A stretch of DNA of 64,000 nucleotides from positions 165,934 through 229,933 of the forward strand of contig CAXKVR010000220.1 of the NCBI GenBank assembly GCA_964058845.1, written 5' to 3'. Every line of letters begins with the position of its first letter. Position 1 is the stretch's first letter. The translations under genes and the position numbers were made by a program. This stretch comes from Carex sylvatica (taxonomy: Eukaryota; Streptophyta; Magnoliopsida; Poales; Cyperaceae). Shown piece by piece: positions 1 to 12,408 of the stretch. Under the pieces are notes generated by a model. That model saw nothing but the letters and a program-made list of their open reading frames with translations. It did not search any database and had not been told where the DNA came from.

Positions 1-191
1 GTTTTCAACAGTAATTCAGATAAAATTCAGAATATTAAGTGCACATGATATTTGTTTGTGGTTCTTGGAGTAAACACATCCTATGTCTGTAATAAGCATC
101 TAAAATTTTCATTTATAATTAGCTTTTGTGATTTTTCCTTTTTGTTTTTTTCTCTAGAACATAGTTTTTATTTACTTTGTAATGAAAATAG

Positions 192-345
192 GTAAGACAC
201 AAGGATTATTCTAATTGCCCAGTCTTCAACAACTTAAAGCACCTGAAAATTCTGAATTGGGGTTTGTATGACTTTGATCTTGCACTATATTTCCTCCATC
301 GCTCACCTAAACTACAGGAGCTCACCTTAGAAAATAAGCATGTAA

Positions 346-381
<36 letters not shown>

Positions 382-842
382 TCGGTATTGTTAACGGTAC
401 TTGTTATTTTTCCATGCCTCAATTAAGGGAGGTAGATAAAAACACAGTCAATTAATGAGATGATAGAAAAATTCAAATTTATCGAATAGAAAATGACAAG
501 CTTCAAGTATTTATGGTCAATAGATATACTATGAATGGACAAGATTAGAAAGTTAAAAAGTAAAGGCTGGTGATATTAAGTGCTATTCATAGTAGTCCCC
601 CTTAAATTAAGCCATTGTAGAATGACATATGATCAATGAAACGTGTATAACTTGTTTTGTTGCTACTGAAGGTATGTACCACGGAATTTTTAGACGAGGA
701 GACAACTCGGGAGGCATTTGTCCATTGGGAGTTCCTTAAGACCGTTAGAATTGTAGGATTTGAAAATGATAATGGATATGTTGATCGGCTAATCAACAAG
801 TTGCTTGCGCATGTCAAGATCATTGGTGAAATTATTGTTTAA
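192..842 (+). pseudogene. 3' end of an F-box/LRR (FBD-type) gene, partial or broken
   Basis: Two coding-looking pieces match the C-terminal half of plant F-box/LRR/FBD proteins, which are substrate receptors of SCF ubiquitin ligases. Piece one, about 192-341, reads CPVFNNLKHLKILNWGL and then FLHRSPKLQELTLENK, the usual last LRR strand before the FBD domain. It opens after an AG and ends at a possible donor (CAT|GTAATC). Piece two, about 657-842, contains FVHWEFLKTVRIVGFEND and ends at TAA; it resembles the FBD tail in which a conserved hydrophobic 'LKTV-I' strand is followed by a helix. The segment between them holds a CT/CA microsatellite. The F-box and most LRRs would lie left of the window. 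No ATG is visible here, so I cannot tell whether the gene is whole upstream. The family assignment is fairly sure, the exon borders are not. Confidence 0.55.
346..381. repeat. (TC)n(AC)n microsatellite
   Basis: A perfect CT run passes directly into a perfect CA run, inside the presumed last intron of the F-box remnant. Confidence 0.9.
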
Positions 843-1159
843 ATTATGTCTTTAATCTTGTTATATCAACAACATAACAGACGAGGTTTGGATTGGAGTA
901 AAAAGTTCACCAATGGACAACTTACAAATTAATTTCTTGAAATAACACTTTCGTTATTACAAGCAATTGTATTCATTTCTTGCAGATATAAGTTCTCCGG
1001 GTTTCCATTGCAGATATAAGTTCTTCGTATGTTAAGATGGTTAAAAAGATCAAGGAAATCTTGATGTTATATTTGAAAAACAAAAATTATAATACTACCT
1101 GGCAATTAACTATTGTATATGGTCTAGTTTTGAGACCAAAAAAAAAAAAAACCTTTCTG
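843..1159. other. Gene-free spacer
   Basis: AT-rich sequence between the F-box remnant and the LINE fragment. A short direct repeat (GCAGATATAAGTTC, twice, near 983-1025) and an A13 tract at about 1138 are the only structure seen. Confidence 0.6.
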
Positions 1160-2094
1160 GGAGGAACCGGCCAATATTATCGACCCAATTAAAACTCTCT
1201 GGTTACTTTGTGGAGATTTCAATGCTATTAGAAAAAAGTCTGATAAGTCTGATTCCAATTTTGATGTTAATATGAGTAGGCAGTTTAATTCTTTCATTCA
1301 TGATAATTTACTAGTAGAACATAAGCTACACACCAGGAAATATACATGAAGTAATGGTAGGCACTTTGCTCTCAGATTGGGATTTCACTTATCCTAATAG
1401 TCTACTGACAGATCTTAGTAGCAATGCATCAGACCATTGTCCTCTTATTCTTCACACTAATAGGAATCATTCTCAAATGAACCAAGCATTTAAATTTGAC
1501 CCCCTATGGCTGGAATAAGAGGAATTTCTTGCCCTCCTGTCAAAATAGTGGGGTGAGGTTCCTCTGTAGTTATCAGATTTAGTTAAATCTCGAAATAGAA
1601 AACTAAAAAAGTTTAGGAAAAGAATTAGGGGAGGCCAGGAAATTTTATGGTTCTAAAAAAAAAACTGCCTTACTAACATTATTACATGAGCTAGAACTTA
1701 TTAAAGAAGATATATAGACCACTTACAAATGTGGAGGCAGAACAATGGGTTACATATAAAACCAAACTGGAAGATATATATCACCAAGAAGAATAAAAAT
1801 GGAAAATCAAATAAAAAAAAAATGGTTGGAGGCTGGTGATACTAACACTTGGTACTTTCGTGCAATAGCTATTCATAGATCCAAGAAAATATAATTAACT
1901 CTTTGGAAATAGATGGCCAACTCACATCTAATCTAGATACAACCAGAAGTCATATAATAGATTTCTATAAGGAGTTACTAGGAACAGTAGGGTTGAAGTT
2001 TGGTCATATGGAAACAAATCTGCTGCGATCCGAATTGGATGAACAGTATTTTGAAATTCCTGTTTTTTCAAATCCAACTGTTGATTTATTTTGA
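1160..2094 (+). mobile_element. LINE fragment: endonuclease to pre-RT region, decayed
   Basis: Read through stops and frameshifts, this matches the single long ORF of plant LINE (L1-type) retrotransposons. At about 1195 the reading WLLCGDFNAIR is the endonuclease/exonuclease/phosphatase motif. Further on come a degenerate R-YTWSN block (about 1337), SDHCPLIL (about 1430), the linker KFDPLWLE (about 1492), and the pre-RT region EAGDTNTWYFRA (about 1830) followed by HIIDFYKELLGT (about 1952). The order is right for a sense-strand copy. There are several in-frame stops, and the copy breaks off before the reverse transcriptase core. Both ends are truncated and I see no poly-A tail or target duplication. 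A second, opposite-strand LINE piece at 52.95-54.48 kb covers the region this one lacks. Confidence 0.8.
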
Positions 2095-3859
2095 GATGCG
2101 TGCACAAAAAAACTAGTTGTTAGGAGATACGTGCACAGAAAAAATTAAACGGTTAGATTTAGAAAAGCAGAGATTTCAGAGTACTGTTCATCCAATTCAG
2201 ATCGCAGCAGATTTCATTCCTTGATCATATAGGAGAGGAATTCTGGAACCCATAATATAAATTGACAGAATTAGAAAAATGGTCCTTAGAGAGACCATTC
2301 ACTGAGAAAGAATATACTTGCCCAAAATATATATACATCTTAATGTAGCATAAATTAGGATAGCATGTTATATATATAGGATAGCATAAATGTAGCATTA
2401 ATTAGGATCCCGATCCAAATGTAGCATCTTTTAGTTCTAGGATAGCATGTTATATATATACATTTCTTAATTAAATTCCGATAATTTAATTTTGTAGATT
2501 GATTATTATTAAAAGATTTAATTTGGTGCAACGATCTTCATCTCACTTGATCCGGCATTTAAAAATTAAAACTGTAAGTAGAACATAAAACTCATGTTTA
2601 ATTAGTTTTGCTTATATGGTGCTTATATGGATCAAAAAACATAAATGCATATATGATGCTTATTTTATCGTAAACACAACTACATCCCATAAATGCATAT
2701 GGTGTTTTTTTTTATAAATGCATATATGGTGCTTATAAAACACAATTAAATAGTGGATAAATTAGGATTGATTGTTTATAAAACTCATATTTAATTAGTT
2801 TTGCTTATATGGTGCTTATATGAATCAAAAAACATAAATACATATATGGCGCTTATTTTGAAATATGTACTTTTTTTCTCTTTTTTGTATAGTATATAGT
2901 TAGAGTAAATATATTTATATTAAGTATGTAGCTAGAGTATTGCCTTATGAGCCATAACTGAATGATTAATACCTTTAGGTTATGATATCTGTTCAAAATT
3001 AATTTATTAGAAATTAATTTTAAATAGTCTCCGTTTTGACATGTAAAGTTTGGTTTGCAAATATCATTTTAAATTTGTTAGAAAGGACCATTTTAACCTT
3101 CACCTCAACTGCAAAACTGGGGAAACGCTTATCCTCCCTGTCGTAATAAGTATATCCTTGGTTTTGGACTCTATCATCAATGGCAACCCTCAGGGGTAGA
3201 GGAATAACAAAAGGTGTGTATTTGTTTGCCTCCGATCTACCAACAAATCTTAGTATAATTTTTAGTGGCTAACTTTGCATCTTTGTACCTGGCACTCCTA
3301 ATGGATAATAACGGATATCAATGTTTTAGTCAGACTTGCTGTGGTATATAATATTCTATATTGAATCATGTAAACATAGCTACTTCAGGTATATATTCTG
3401 AAATGAACTGGAACAAGATGTAAATATTATTTTACATTTCAATCACTGTGTACCAACTAAGAAGAAAGGAAAAGGGAAAAAGAGAGCAAAATACTGCTTG
3501 AAAATTAGCAACACAAGAATCAAACAAGGAAAAGAATCCACCTAGTCAATGCTATTAAGCCATTTATCATCACAGCACAAGAGGCATGTGCCGAATATCC
3601 TCTAAAATAATCCTGAATTACAGATCAGATGCATGAGAAATGAACCATAAAATTGCAAAAAAAATTAAAAAAAAATTAGACGACCAAAGCTACCCCCAAC
3701 ATTACCAAAGGGTAGATGATGGCAAACCAAACTATACCAAAAACACATTACACAGCAGACCCATAACACCCCTACTGACCTGTACAGCTAAGAAAGAAAA
3801 AAAGAAATCGGTAACAACAGCAACAAAGTCAATTTGACTTGACCAACACTAAAACTCAA
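2095..3859. other. Intergenic, AT-rich, with local direct repeats
   Basis: No gene is visible. The segment holds an 82-bp direct repeat (2585-2666 and 2778-2859, sharing the string TTTGCTTATATGGTGCTTAT) and several copies of a TAGGATAGCATGTTATATAT-like string between about 2345 and 2465. The last 250 bases lie just beyond the stop of the receptor kinase on the minus strand and probably include its 3' UTR. Confidence 0.6.
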
Positions 3860-6800
3860 CTAAAGCCCAATATCCCTAGATTGTACTTTTGGTAGACATG
3901 CATGCTCACTAAGACTCCCTCTCAATCTATAAAAAGACGCAAACCTCTTTTTTTTGGTCCTTAATGGACCGGATCTATTATTCATTGACTCAACCCGGTT
4001 GCCACCTATGGAGGCTGCTGAGTGGGGTCTCTCCAACATCCCCTCCATTCCACCTGAGCTATAATCCATGGTAATAAATGGGGAATTATGACCATTCCAC
4101 CAACCTCCTTCAGATAACTCACCCCGACTACAGTCATAATCAGCATTAGAAGAAGACTCTCTGTGGCTGTACGAATCGTCACATGCTTCATCCACATCAT
4201 TGTACACGAGCTTTAAAGCTTGTACAACCTCACCCATGAAGGGTCGTTGAGATGGCTCGATATGCACGCACATTGAGGCGATGGATGCCACCTTTGCGAC
4301 ATTGTCAAAGTCATAGTTGCCGTGCAAAGCTGGGTCTACAAGTTTTTCTAGACCTTCACGGGTTCCAAGTAGGGGACGAGCCCACGTGACCAGGTTTTCC
4401 GGGCCTTGAGATTCTGACATGTAAACAGGTTTACGCCCTGATAAGAGCTCCAGGAGAACTACACCATAGCTGTAAACATCACTCTTTACAAGGAGGTGGC
4501 CCGTCATTGCATATTCTGGGGCCACATAGCTGTATTATTGTAGAAGGCAATGATTAAGTATATAATAGGTCAACATTAAAGGCAAGACTGCAATTTGGTC
4601 AATCTCATGTCTGCTAATGCTATTCCAAATACTTGTGGTTTTCTTCAGTGATTATTAGCTGGAACTTGACATTTGCTTGGTACAGATGCATTAGAAAGTA
4701 CATTGGGTAAATTTCACTGGATGCCACTAAACTTTTATCCTTTGTCACGAATTGGTCACTCAAGTTTGATTCGTCCCTCCATAGCCACTGAATTTTTAAT
4801 TTGTCCCAATCAAGTCACGCTATAAACTTTTCCATCCAAAAAATCAATAAAATATAACTTTTCCGTTAAAATTTTCAACGGGATGAGCATATTCGGTTAT
4901 ATTTTGGACGGAATGAGAATATCCGTTAATTTTTTGGATGTAAAAGTTATAGGGTGACTTAATTGTTACAAATTAAAAGTTCAGTGGCTATGGAGGGACA
5001 AATCAAACTTGAGTGACCAACTTGTGACAAAGGACAAAGTTTAGTGACCTCTAGCGAAATTTACCAAAGTATATTTAACCAACCAACCAAACCAATTCAG
5101 TATTGGACCCCATGATTACCATCCCTGGATATGAGTATCAACCAAACACCAATGATAGTTTAAGTAAATAATAAATGACAAAAATAACACAAGACATGCA
5201 ATGCAGCAATACAAATAAAAGTTGATAATTACAGTACATAACCAGTACTTGCCATAATCATCCAGTGTGCAACTATGCAAATCTTAAAAAGTTACAGAAG
5301 CAAGGTATGGAAGACTGGAGAGAAGAAAATACCCAAAAGTGCCCATAACACGGGTGGAGATATGGTCGAGGCCTTCTGTTGCCTCCCTGGCAAGGCCAAA
5401 ATCAGTGACCTTCGGGTTGAAATCCTCCTCCAAGAGAATGTTGCTCGCCTTGAAATCGCGGTGTATAACACGCGGATTCGCATCCTCATGGAGGTATGCA
5501 AGCCCTCTCGCAGCGCCTAAGGCCACTTTCATCCTTATGTCCCAGTTTAATAGCCCCTTATTCTTATCAACCCCTGCTTGATACTTTCCAGTATGAAGTT
5601 CGGTTCATGGATAGTGTAATAATGGGAAGTGTTATAGTACCATAATTTTTTAGAGGAAAGTTGTAGTACCATAATTGGATCTCATTTTTTTGTCTGTGGG
5701 CCAATGTGCTGGTGGATGAATCTAAAGGTATGCTATGTTCAGGCCACAAGAAGTACAAAATGGAAGTTGAAACTACTACAAGAATGGTCATTTAAATTAA
5801 ACGAGATAGATGTAAAGTTGTAAACATTACTGACTGAAACAATAACAGAACTTTATGTGGGTATAGACATAGATTACTCAAATCATAACACGTACCGTGA
5901 AGATGAGACTCCACACTTCCATTGCGCACCACCTCATACACCAAGCACCTCTTATTCCCTTCGATGCATATTCCAATCAACTTCACAAGATTCTTGTGGT
6001 GCAATCGGCTGAGCATTTCCACTTCAGCAATGAACTCACGGTCCCCACTCCTATCCTCCCTAGTAAGAAGTTTCACTGCAACTTCAGTCCCTGACTCCAG
6101 GGTTCCCTGATAGACCCGTCCGAACCCACCTTCGCCCAGAACCCGTTTGGAGCTGAAGCCTTCGGTGGCCTTGCTGAGTTCATCCAGGGAGAATGCTTTT
6201 ACTGATGGGGGATATGTTGCCATTGCTGAGGCAGCTGAGACAGAGGAACTTCCAATACTAGTGGACAGTGTTGATGGCCTCATTCCTAACACATTAGGAT
6301 ATAAATCTAATCATCATCATCTCTTTATTGAGTTACTAGAAAATAAAATTATACAATAGGGTTTTCATACAAAGAATTAATTGAAACATGCACTTCCGCA
6401 ACTGAGCCTCCTAAACAACAAAATTTCTTCTATCAGCCATCTGATATGTACTTTTTCGTTAGCCCTAATTAGCTGAAGCCTAATTTATTTATCCTGAACT
6501 TCTCTAATTGTAATTGTATACAGACCACTGTTTCATTTGTTTCTAGCAAATACTAATGGAACTTAAAAATAGATTTTAGTTTCTAAAAAAGAATCAAGTT
6601 GGCAATTACTGGAATCCTTCAATCTCCAGTACATTTCCACTATAACTTACTATATAAAGGTCAAATTGTTCAACTACAAAATTCCAATTACTGAAAACTG
6701 TAATAGGTTGTTCTTACCAGATCTTTTGGTGGTAGGCAATGAAGTTGCAGGGCCTACAGAACCTCTCCCAAGTTGTCTGAGATTGTGCCACCTCAGCACG

Positions 6801-9629
6801 AAAACGACCACACCAACGGAGACTAACAGAAGAAAACATGAAGAAACTGTTATCACGGCAATTATCCAAGTGTTCAGTTTCTGGGATTTGGAAGTATCCC
6901 CAACATCTGCTGTAAGTGGACGCTGGTTAATGCCTCTACTGCTGGTGGGACCCGCTCCTATGGATGGCTCTGATAAACTTGGTGGAGATGATGGAAGTCC
7001 TGTCATGACAAAAATAGATGTTATCCTGAGGAATCCAGATGCATTTTATTTCCACAAGTTCATTTACATCTAAGCTTCCTTTATCTGATATAATATTAGA
7101 TTAGCACTTTGAAACCTATTGAAAATAGGTCTCCAATTTATTTGTAGCTTGTAAAACATTCAATTGTTAAATTAGGATACACTATCACATTACCCACTCC
7201 AACAGACACATCAATCATTCCTTTGCTCAAACTATGCTGAATGAATCATTTGTGTGAATAACAGTACCAGAATATACTGGGAAATTTTTTGTGTTAACAT
7301 CATAAACAACAATCTTTGCTCAAAATATGCACAATCATATCAAGAAACCATTCAAGACAATATATCAATATATATTCTTCCAAAATAACTGAAGAAACCT
7401 GAACAAGTGCACAACACATCTCCAGAATACCAGAAAAATGACCTGGATTAAAAAGACATACCCGGGTACTCAACTGAAACCACTGTATAATCCCCAAAAA
7501 CAGAAGAAGAAATGGAAACCCGCTTCTGCCAAACCCTATCATAGATCAACAATGCCGTAGTGTCATCAAATTTCTCCCTTAAAGGCACCAAGTAAATAGT
7601 GACTCTTGTTTTCTGTTGGTTGTCAACACTTGGCACAGCAGCCATAATTTTGACCTGGCTCTGTTTCAGGAAGGTTCCAGAAGCAACCTCAACCTCCAGC
7701 TCAGCAATGTGCATGAATAGAAGGTATGGCGCCACATCAAGGTCCATTGTGACTTTCATTGGGAAGACACAACCACAGGGAGAGCCGATTGGGGTCGCTG
7801 TTAGGGGCTCTGAACATATGATTTCATCACAACCGGCTGGGGAGGAAACTGAAATTTTATTAAATTAAGTGCAGATAATTAGGACAAAAAAATAAGCATA
7901 AAGTATTCCGAAATTACCCCTGATATACCATTTCTCACTCAATACACTTCATTTTTTGTCTAGTATCTTCTTCACTCATCATGAGTCAATATGCATGTTA
8001 AAATTTTGTAAAGAGTTTGAGATGTGGCTGGAATTTTCTATTCTTGCAGTCAGCATCTATTCAAAGATACTTCTGGCACGCAACTCAAGAAGTTTCATAT
8101 TGTTTGCCTAAAAATGGAAATATTGCATGTATATGAAGCATCAGACGAGCTTCTCAAAACATGCAACATCTAAAGTTAACTTTTCTGAAAGTTAAGTTTG
8201 ATTGTTAAGGGTTTTGCCAGTGGTTAGCATCTGGGAGTTAACTCCGATTGTTAAAGGTCTTGCAAGGGATCAGAATGTGGATGTTAACTTTGATTGTTCA
8301 AAGTTTTGCAAGGAAGCAGGTAACTCTCATTATTTAAGAAGGGTATACAATTTCCAATTCTAAAAACTCAAATGAAAAAATATCTATCTTCAGACCTTGA
8401 GGGGGAGGAAAAGGAGAATTGGCATAAGGAGGTACTCTTTTATGGTGCTTTGGCCGAGGATGGGGAGGATTCGCGGCAAAACCTAAAGAGGAGATTGCCA
8501 AGCCATTATAAAGATTATTCCATGAAAAAAGTGAAAGGAAAAAATGATGTTTTGCAAGGCATCTGAAATACCAGGAGAAGCTGGTGGTTGTGAAATTGGA
8601 GAAAACCGTGGTGCAATTGTCGGTGCAGAAGGAGCTGCTTTAGGTGGCCACAATGGGCTTGAAGCTGCAAATGGTGCACTGGAGGGACTTGAAGCTTGGA
8701 AAAAAGGTATCCTCGCTGAAAATTAAACAAAATTAAATATTTAGCTGTGTAAATAGCCAGAATAACTTGTGGTAATTGCAAATGCACTCATATGTGTCTG
8801 TGTTGTTTGTTTGTGCCCGTGTGCATGTGCATGTGTGTGTATGTCACAGAAAGAGGCATGACTAAAGATAGATAACAAGAGAATACCATGATCAACCAAA
8901 TGTTACTAGTATAATCTGCACAACAGAATAGTATTTTAATATTTAATTTCCACATAATCGAATTATACCCTGCAAAATGCAATTATCATTTATCAATCCT
9001 GAGATCAAGACAAGGCATATTTGTTGATCAAAACCGTATTAGCTCAATTAATGCCATTCCAATTTTCAAATTAAATAATGGATAAAGCAGATTAAGTCTT
9101 TGTAGTTAGTAAACATCGCAAGTCTCTTTGCCAATAGGAATTGCCGCTTCAGCAACATCACCTCTCAGGTACACACAAACTGGAGACAAGATGAGCTTTT
9201 CCCCAATGATTGAAACAGACTTACTAGAATTGCATATGTGCAAAAACTGCATCCCGATCAAGTAGAATTAAGTTGATCAGCTCTTCAAGAATCAATGTAA
9301 TGAGATCTCTTAATTATGAATAGGCCATATTTTACTTCACTGATTCTATTCTCTCAAGAAAAATCTAAAATTAGAGAAATTAGTAAAAGGACGTGGAAAT
9401 TGTATATAAAATTCAGTATCTATAAAAGCCTTTCTGGTAAAAACAATCATATCATATTTTTATGCAAAGCTCGGTTAGTAAATTCACACAGATCCCAAAA
9501 AAACTCCAATTCACACGGATACCGCTTCTAGATTGGAAATTCAGGTAATACAAGAGAGAAACAAGTAATACCTAAGCAAAGAGAGCTCAAATGAAGAACC
9601 GTAAAAAGAGTGACAGCAACTCCGCTCAT
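3860..9629 (-). CDS. ALE2: ALE2-like receptor serine/threonine kinase, 8 exons, 752 aa
   Basis: Coding exons in transcript order: 9629-9572, 8715-8572, 8482-8396, 7848-7462, 6999-6718, 6285-5896, 5573-5333, 4529-3860. Every junction is GT-AG, the phases agree, and the total is 2259 nt. Residues 1-20 form a signal peptide (ATG at 9629, hydrophobic run ending LCLA). A Ser/Pro-rich stretch follows to about 95, then a Cys-containing ectodomain ([15 protein letters not shown]) to about 225, a membrane span at about 270-294, and the kinase: GEGGFGRVY loop near 370, catalytic Lys391, HRDFK with Asp489, DFG Asp507 and GYVAPEYA near 530. All catalytic residues are present, so it looks active. The domain order and ectodomain match ABNORMAL LEAF SHAPE 2, a plasma-membrane kinase needed for protoderm and cuticle formation in Arabidopsis. 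That function is inferred from family. The start is chosen because only this small exon supplies a signal peptide in the right phase. Confidence 0.93.
4705..5065. mobile_element. Foldback MITE inside ALE2 last intron
   Basis: A near-palindrome of 361 bp. The left arm starts GGGTAAATTTCACTGG and the right arm ends with its complement (GAAATTTACC); the arms match for well over 100 bp, including the string GTCCCTCCATAGCCACTGAA. The flanks AAAGTACATT (4695-4704) and AAAGTATATT (5066-5075) look like a 10-bp target duplication with one mismatch, which points to a MULE-derived MITE. It lies between the last two kinase exons, away from the splice sites. Confidence 0.75.
8189..8320. repeat. Three degenerate 46-bp tandem repeats in ALE2 intron 3
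   Basis: Units begin at 8189, 8235 and 8281. Each carries GTTAA..t..GATTGTT followed by a GGGTTTTGCaaGG-like block. They are not coding in the ALE2 frame and sit just before (in + coordinates) the third exon. Confidence 0.7.
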
Positions 9630-9950
9630 CTTGCAAGTTCAAATTAAAGCAAATCGCAAAGAAACCATCACAAGAACCACCGATCGAGCTCCATCTACCT
9701 CGGAATTGGACAATCAGACTCGCACACCCCCCCTCCCGTGCCACATTGTAACGCCAGGTGAAACCCTAGATCCAACGGCGTACCAAAACAGGAAACTCTC
9801 TCTTCCTTTCTTCCCGGAATAAGCTCGGTTCATGCGCAAGCGGTGAGAAAGAGAGAGAGGAATGTACTGGAGACGAGAGACTAGATTGAATTTTTAGTTC
9901 TTCTCTCTTAGCTTCGGTTTAGAGATCTCCTTCTCTCTCTCGCTCACTGT

Positions 9951-9988
<38 letters not shown>

Positions 9989-10020
9989 GCCTCGCTCGCT
10001 CGCTCTGAGGGACAGTTTTA
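9630..10020 (-). promoter_or_regulatory. ALE2 5' UTR and promoter with long GA tract
   Basis: Upstream of the ALE2 start codon on the minus strand. A (CT)n run on the plus strand (about 9953-9986, GA on the ALE2 sense strand) is accompanied by further CT-rich sequence from 9890 to 9950. GA/CT-rich tracts near the transcription start are common in plant genes and are bound by BBR/BPC proteins. I see no convincing TATA box, so the start site is not placed. Confidence 0.55.
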
Positions 10021-11218
10021 ATTCGTGTGTGCATTTATTGCGTCTCTAATTGTGGGTTTAGAGAGTGTGTTAAGCTTCAGGGGTTTCTCTCTGTTTTTCA
10101 TTTCTTTATTTGTTTCAAATCCCGAAGAGGGAAACAATGCGTTTTACAATCTCCGGTCCCCGTAAATGGAAACATCCATTGATGATGTTTTCTGTTGTAT
10201 TAAGAGAAACTTTACAGGTGACAGTGATGAATGACTGGAGATGATTATTACTGAGCCAGTATTAAACTAACGGGATGCGTGGTGTCTGGTTAATTGGTTT
10301 TCTGTGGTGCTGGAAACCTGGATGGGTAGACTTTTAGCATCACTGCCTCTATTTGTTTTATACATAGACAAATGAATTATTTGAATTTGGTTCAGTGAGG
10401 TTAAAAATTTGTGATTCGAGAATAATTCGGATATAATTTGAGAATAATTTGGAATTATTCGGATCAGAGATCTAAGTCCAGTATGAAAGCAAAAAAAATA
10501 AATGTTTTGAAAAAAATTCGGAAAAAAATCGTGAATAATTCGTAAAATTCAGAAAAAAAAATTAGTAAGATTTGCAAATATTCGGGTTTAATTCGTTCAA
10601 CCGAATAATTTGACGTTAAGTTTGACATCACCAAAAAAATAAATTATTCGAGTTTAATTGACGAATAATTCGCAAATCTTGTGACTATGTCCCTGCCTGT
10701 ATTTGTTCTATATAATTTTGTCTCTTTTGTTACTTCTGTATTTGTTTTACTTTTTTCATAGATATGAGCTTCTTCTTTTTTTGGTGTTTTTTTTTCCATG
10801 TATGATTTAAAATAGGTAACTTCAAATTTATCTCGCAAATTTGAAGTTCAAAATCTTATCAGATACGAACTTTAATTATTTTTAAATCTTTTTTACTTTA
10901 GTTTTTTCAGATTTTTAAAAATGGACCTAATATAATACTAAGCAAGAATATTTGCATATCAAACCATCCTTTGAAAATCCAACAAAAAAAAGTTAAAAAA
11001 GTTATCAAAATAGTTAAATTTAATATCTTACAGAATTTTAATAAAACACATAGAGCCTCTTTATTCGACCATTCGAAATGATTTAAAATATCCTCCTAAT
11101 ATAAATTGTCAAATATTTTGTTGCAATTTCTTTGGTGAATTTGCTTTTTCACCGCTTAGATATTTAATTTCATATTATTCTTGTATTTTGTATATTATTA
11201 TTCACCGCTTAATACAAT
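10021..11218. other. Intergenic; segment rich in AATAATTCG motifs
   Basis: No gene is seen. Between about 10395 and 10680 the words AATAATTCG and ATTATTCG recur in both orientations. This block is bracketed by two similar strings: CTGCCTCTATTTGTTTTATA at about 10342 and CTGCCTGTATTTGTTCTATA at about 10693. It may be an old element with short direct-repeat ends, but I could not define its borders. Confidence 0.45.
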
Positions 11219-11628
11219 AGTAGAACTAGGGTGTTCTTAAGCTTACCAAACACTTTGGTGAGTTTAACTCCAAAATTCATCAAATCGGTTTCATAACGAA
11301 TTCAAACCGTTGAAATTTGCCTACCTTACGAGTGATGCGTCTACATGTGAAAATTTTAAACATTCGAATTAATTTAATATAAAGTCAAGCGGTCAAAAAA
11401 CGTTCAAAAAATAAATGCACTAAAATTAATTTATTAACCTTCTAATTTTGACCGATTGATTTTATACTAAATTAATTCTAATGTTTAAAATTTTCACATG
11501 TAGATGCATCACTCGTAAAGTAGGCGGGTTCCAACGGTTTGGATTTATTATTTGAAACTGATTTGATGAATTTTGAAGTTAAGTTCACCAAACACTTTGG
11601 TGAGCTTAAGAACACCCTAGTTCTACTC
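11219..11628. mobile_element. Foldback MITE with 11-bp target duplication, copy 1
   Basis: The terminal inverted repeats begin AGTAGAACTAGGGTGTTCTT and the arms pair over most of the 410 bp. CTTAATACAAT occurs directly on both sides (11208-11218 and 11629-11639), a good target-site duplication in the 9-11 bp range of Mutator-like elements. No coding capacity. Confidence 0.85.
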
Positions 11629-11897
11629 CTTAATACAATACATTGTATTTTACTATTTTTGGCCTTATGTTTGATATTTTCTCCATAAACTTTAGACGGT
11701 GGCGGAATCACATAAAGTCAGACAGATATTCTTTTCCACCAGCTTAAAAATATACTTCTAATTTTATATTTCTTAGAAAAAATTATACAAATATATTTAA
11801 GATTAAAAAATTTAAAATTATTTCTTACGCTAAAAAATTTCTTTATAATATACTTTTATTTCTATACTTTATAAAAAAAAATTTATAAAAATATACT

Positions 11898-12305
11898 TAA
11901 TAACTAGAGTGTTCTTAAGCTCACCAAGGTGTTTGATGAGCTTAACTCCAAAACTTATTAGATTAACTTCAAACAATAAACTCAAACCGTTGAAACCGTT
12001 ACTTCACGAGTGATGAATTTACATTTAAAGTTTTTAGAATTTCGAATTAATTTTGTATAAAGTTAAGTGGTCAAAAAGTTAAAAAAATGAATGCACTAAA
12101 ATTAATTTATAAACCTTCTAATTTTGACCACTTGACTTTATACTAAAATAACTCAAAAACTTAAAATCTTTACATGTAAATTCATCACTTGTGAAGTAGA
12201 TGGATTTCAACAACTTAAATTTGTCGTTTGAAATCGATATAGTATATTTTCGAGTTAAGTTTATCAAACCCCTTGATGAACTTAAAAACACCCTAATTTT
12301 ACTCT
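11898..12305. mobile_element. Foldback MITE, second copy of the same family
   Basis: Same structure and related sequence as the element at 11219-11628: ends ACTAGAGTGTTCTTAAGCTC and its imperfect complement, and the shared core TGCACTAAAATTAATTTAT. More diverged, and no clear target duplication remains. Only about 270 bp separate the two copies. Confidence 0.75.
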
Positions 12306-12408
12306 AATATAAATAATATAAAATCCTACCTCATCCTAAAATTTTGCCGCACCCTACTAAAAATCTTGGCTATGCTTCTATTCTGAGGGCACAATATCAA
12401 GATTCTAA

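Noticed and set aside
1160..2094. Intact LINE or functional reverse transcriptase
   Set aside because: Multiple stops and frameshifts, and the RT core is missing; the piece at 52.95-54.48 kb has the RT core but is also broken.
5275..5581. Plus-strand ORFs over the kinase exon
   Set aside because: Shadows of the ALE2 exon at 5333-5573 on the minus strand, which carries the catalytic HRD and DFG motifs.
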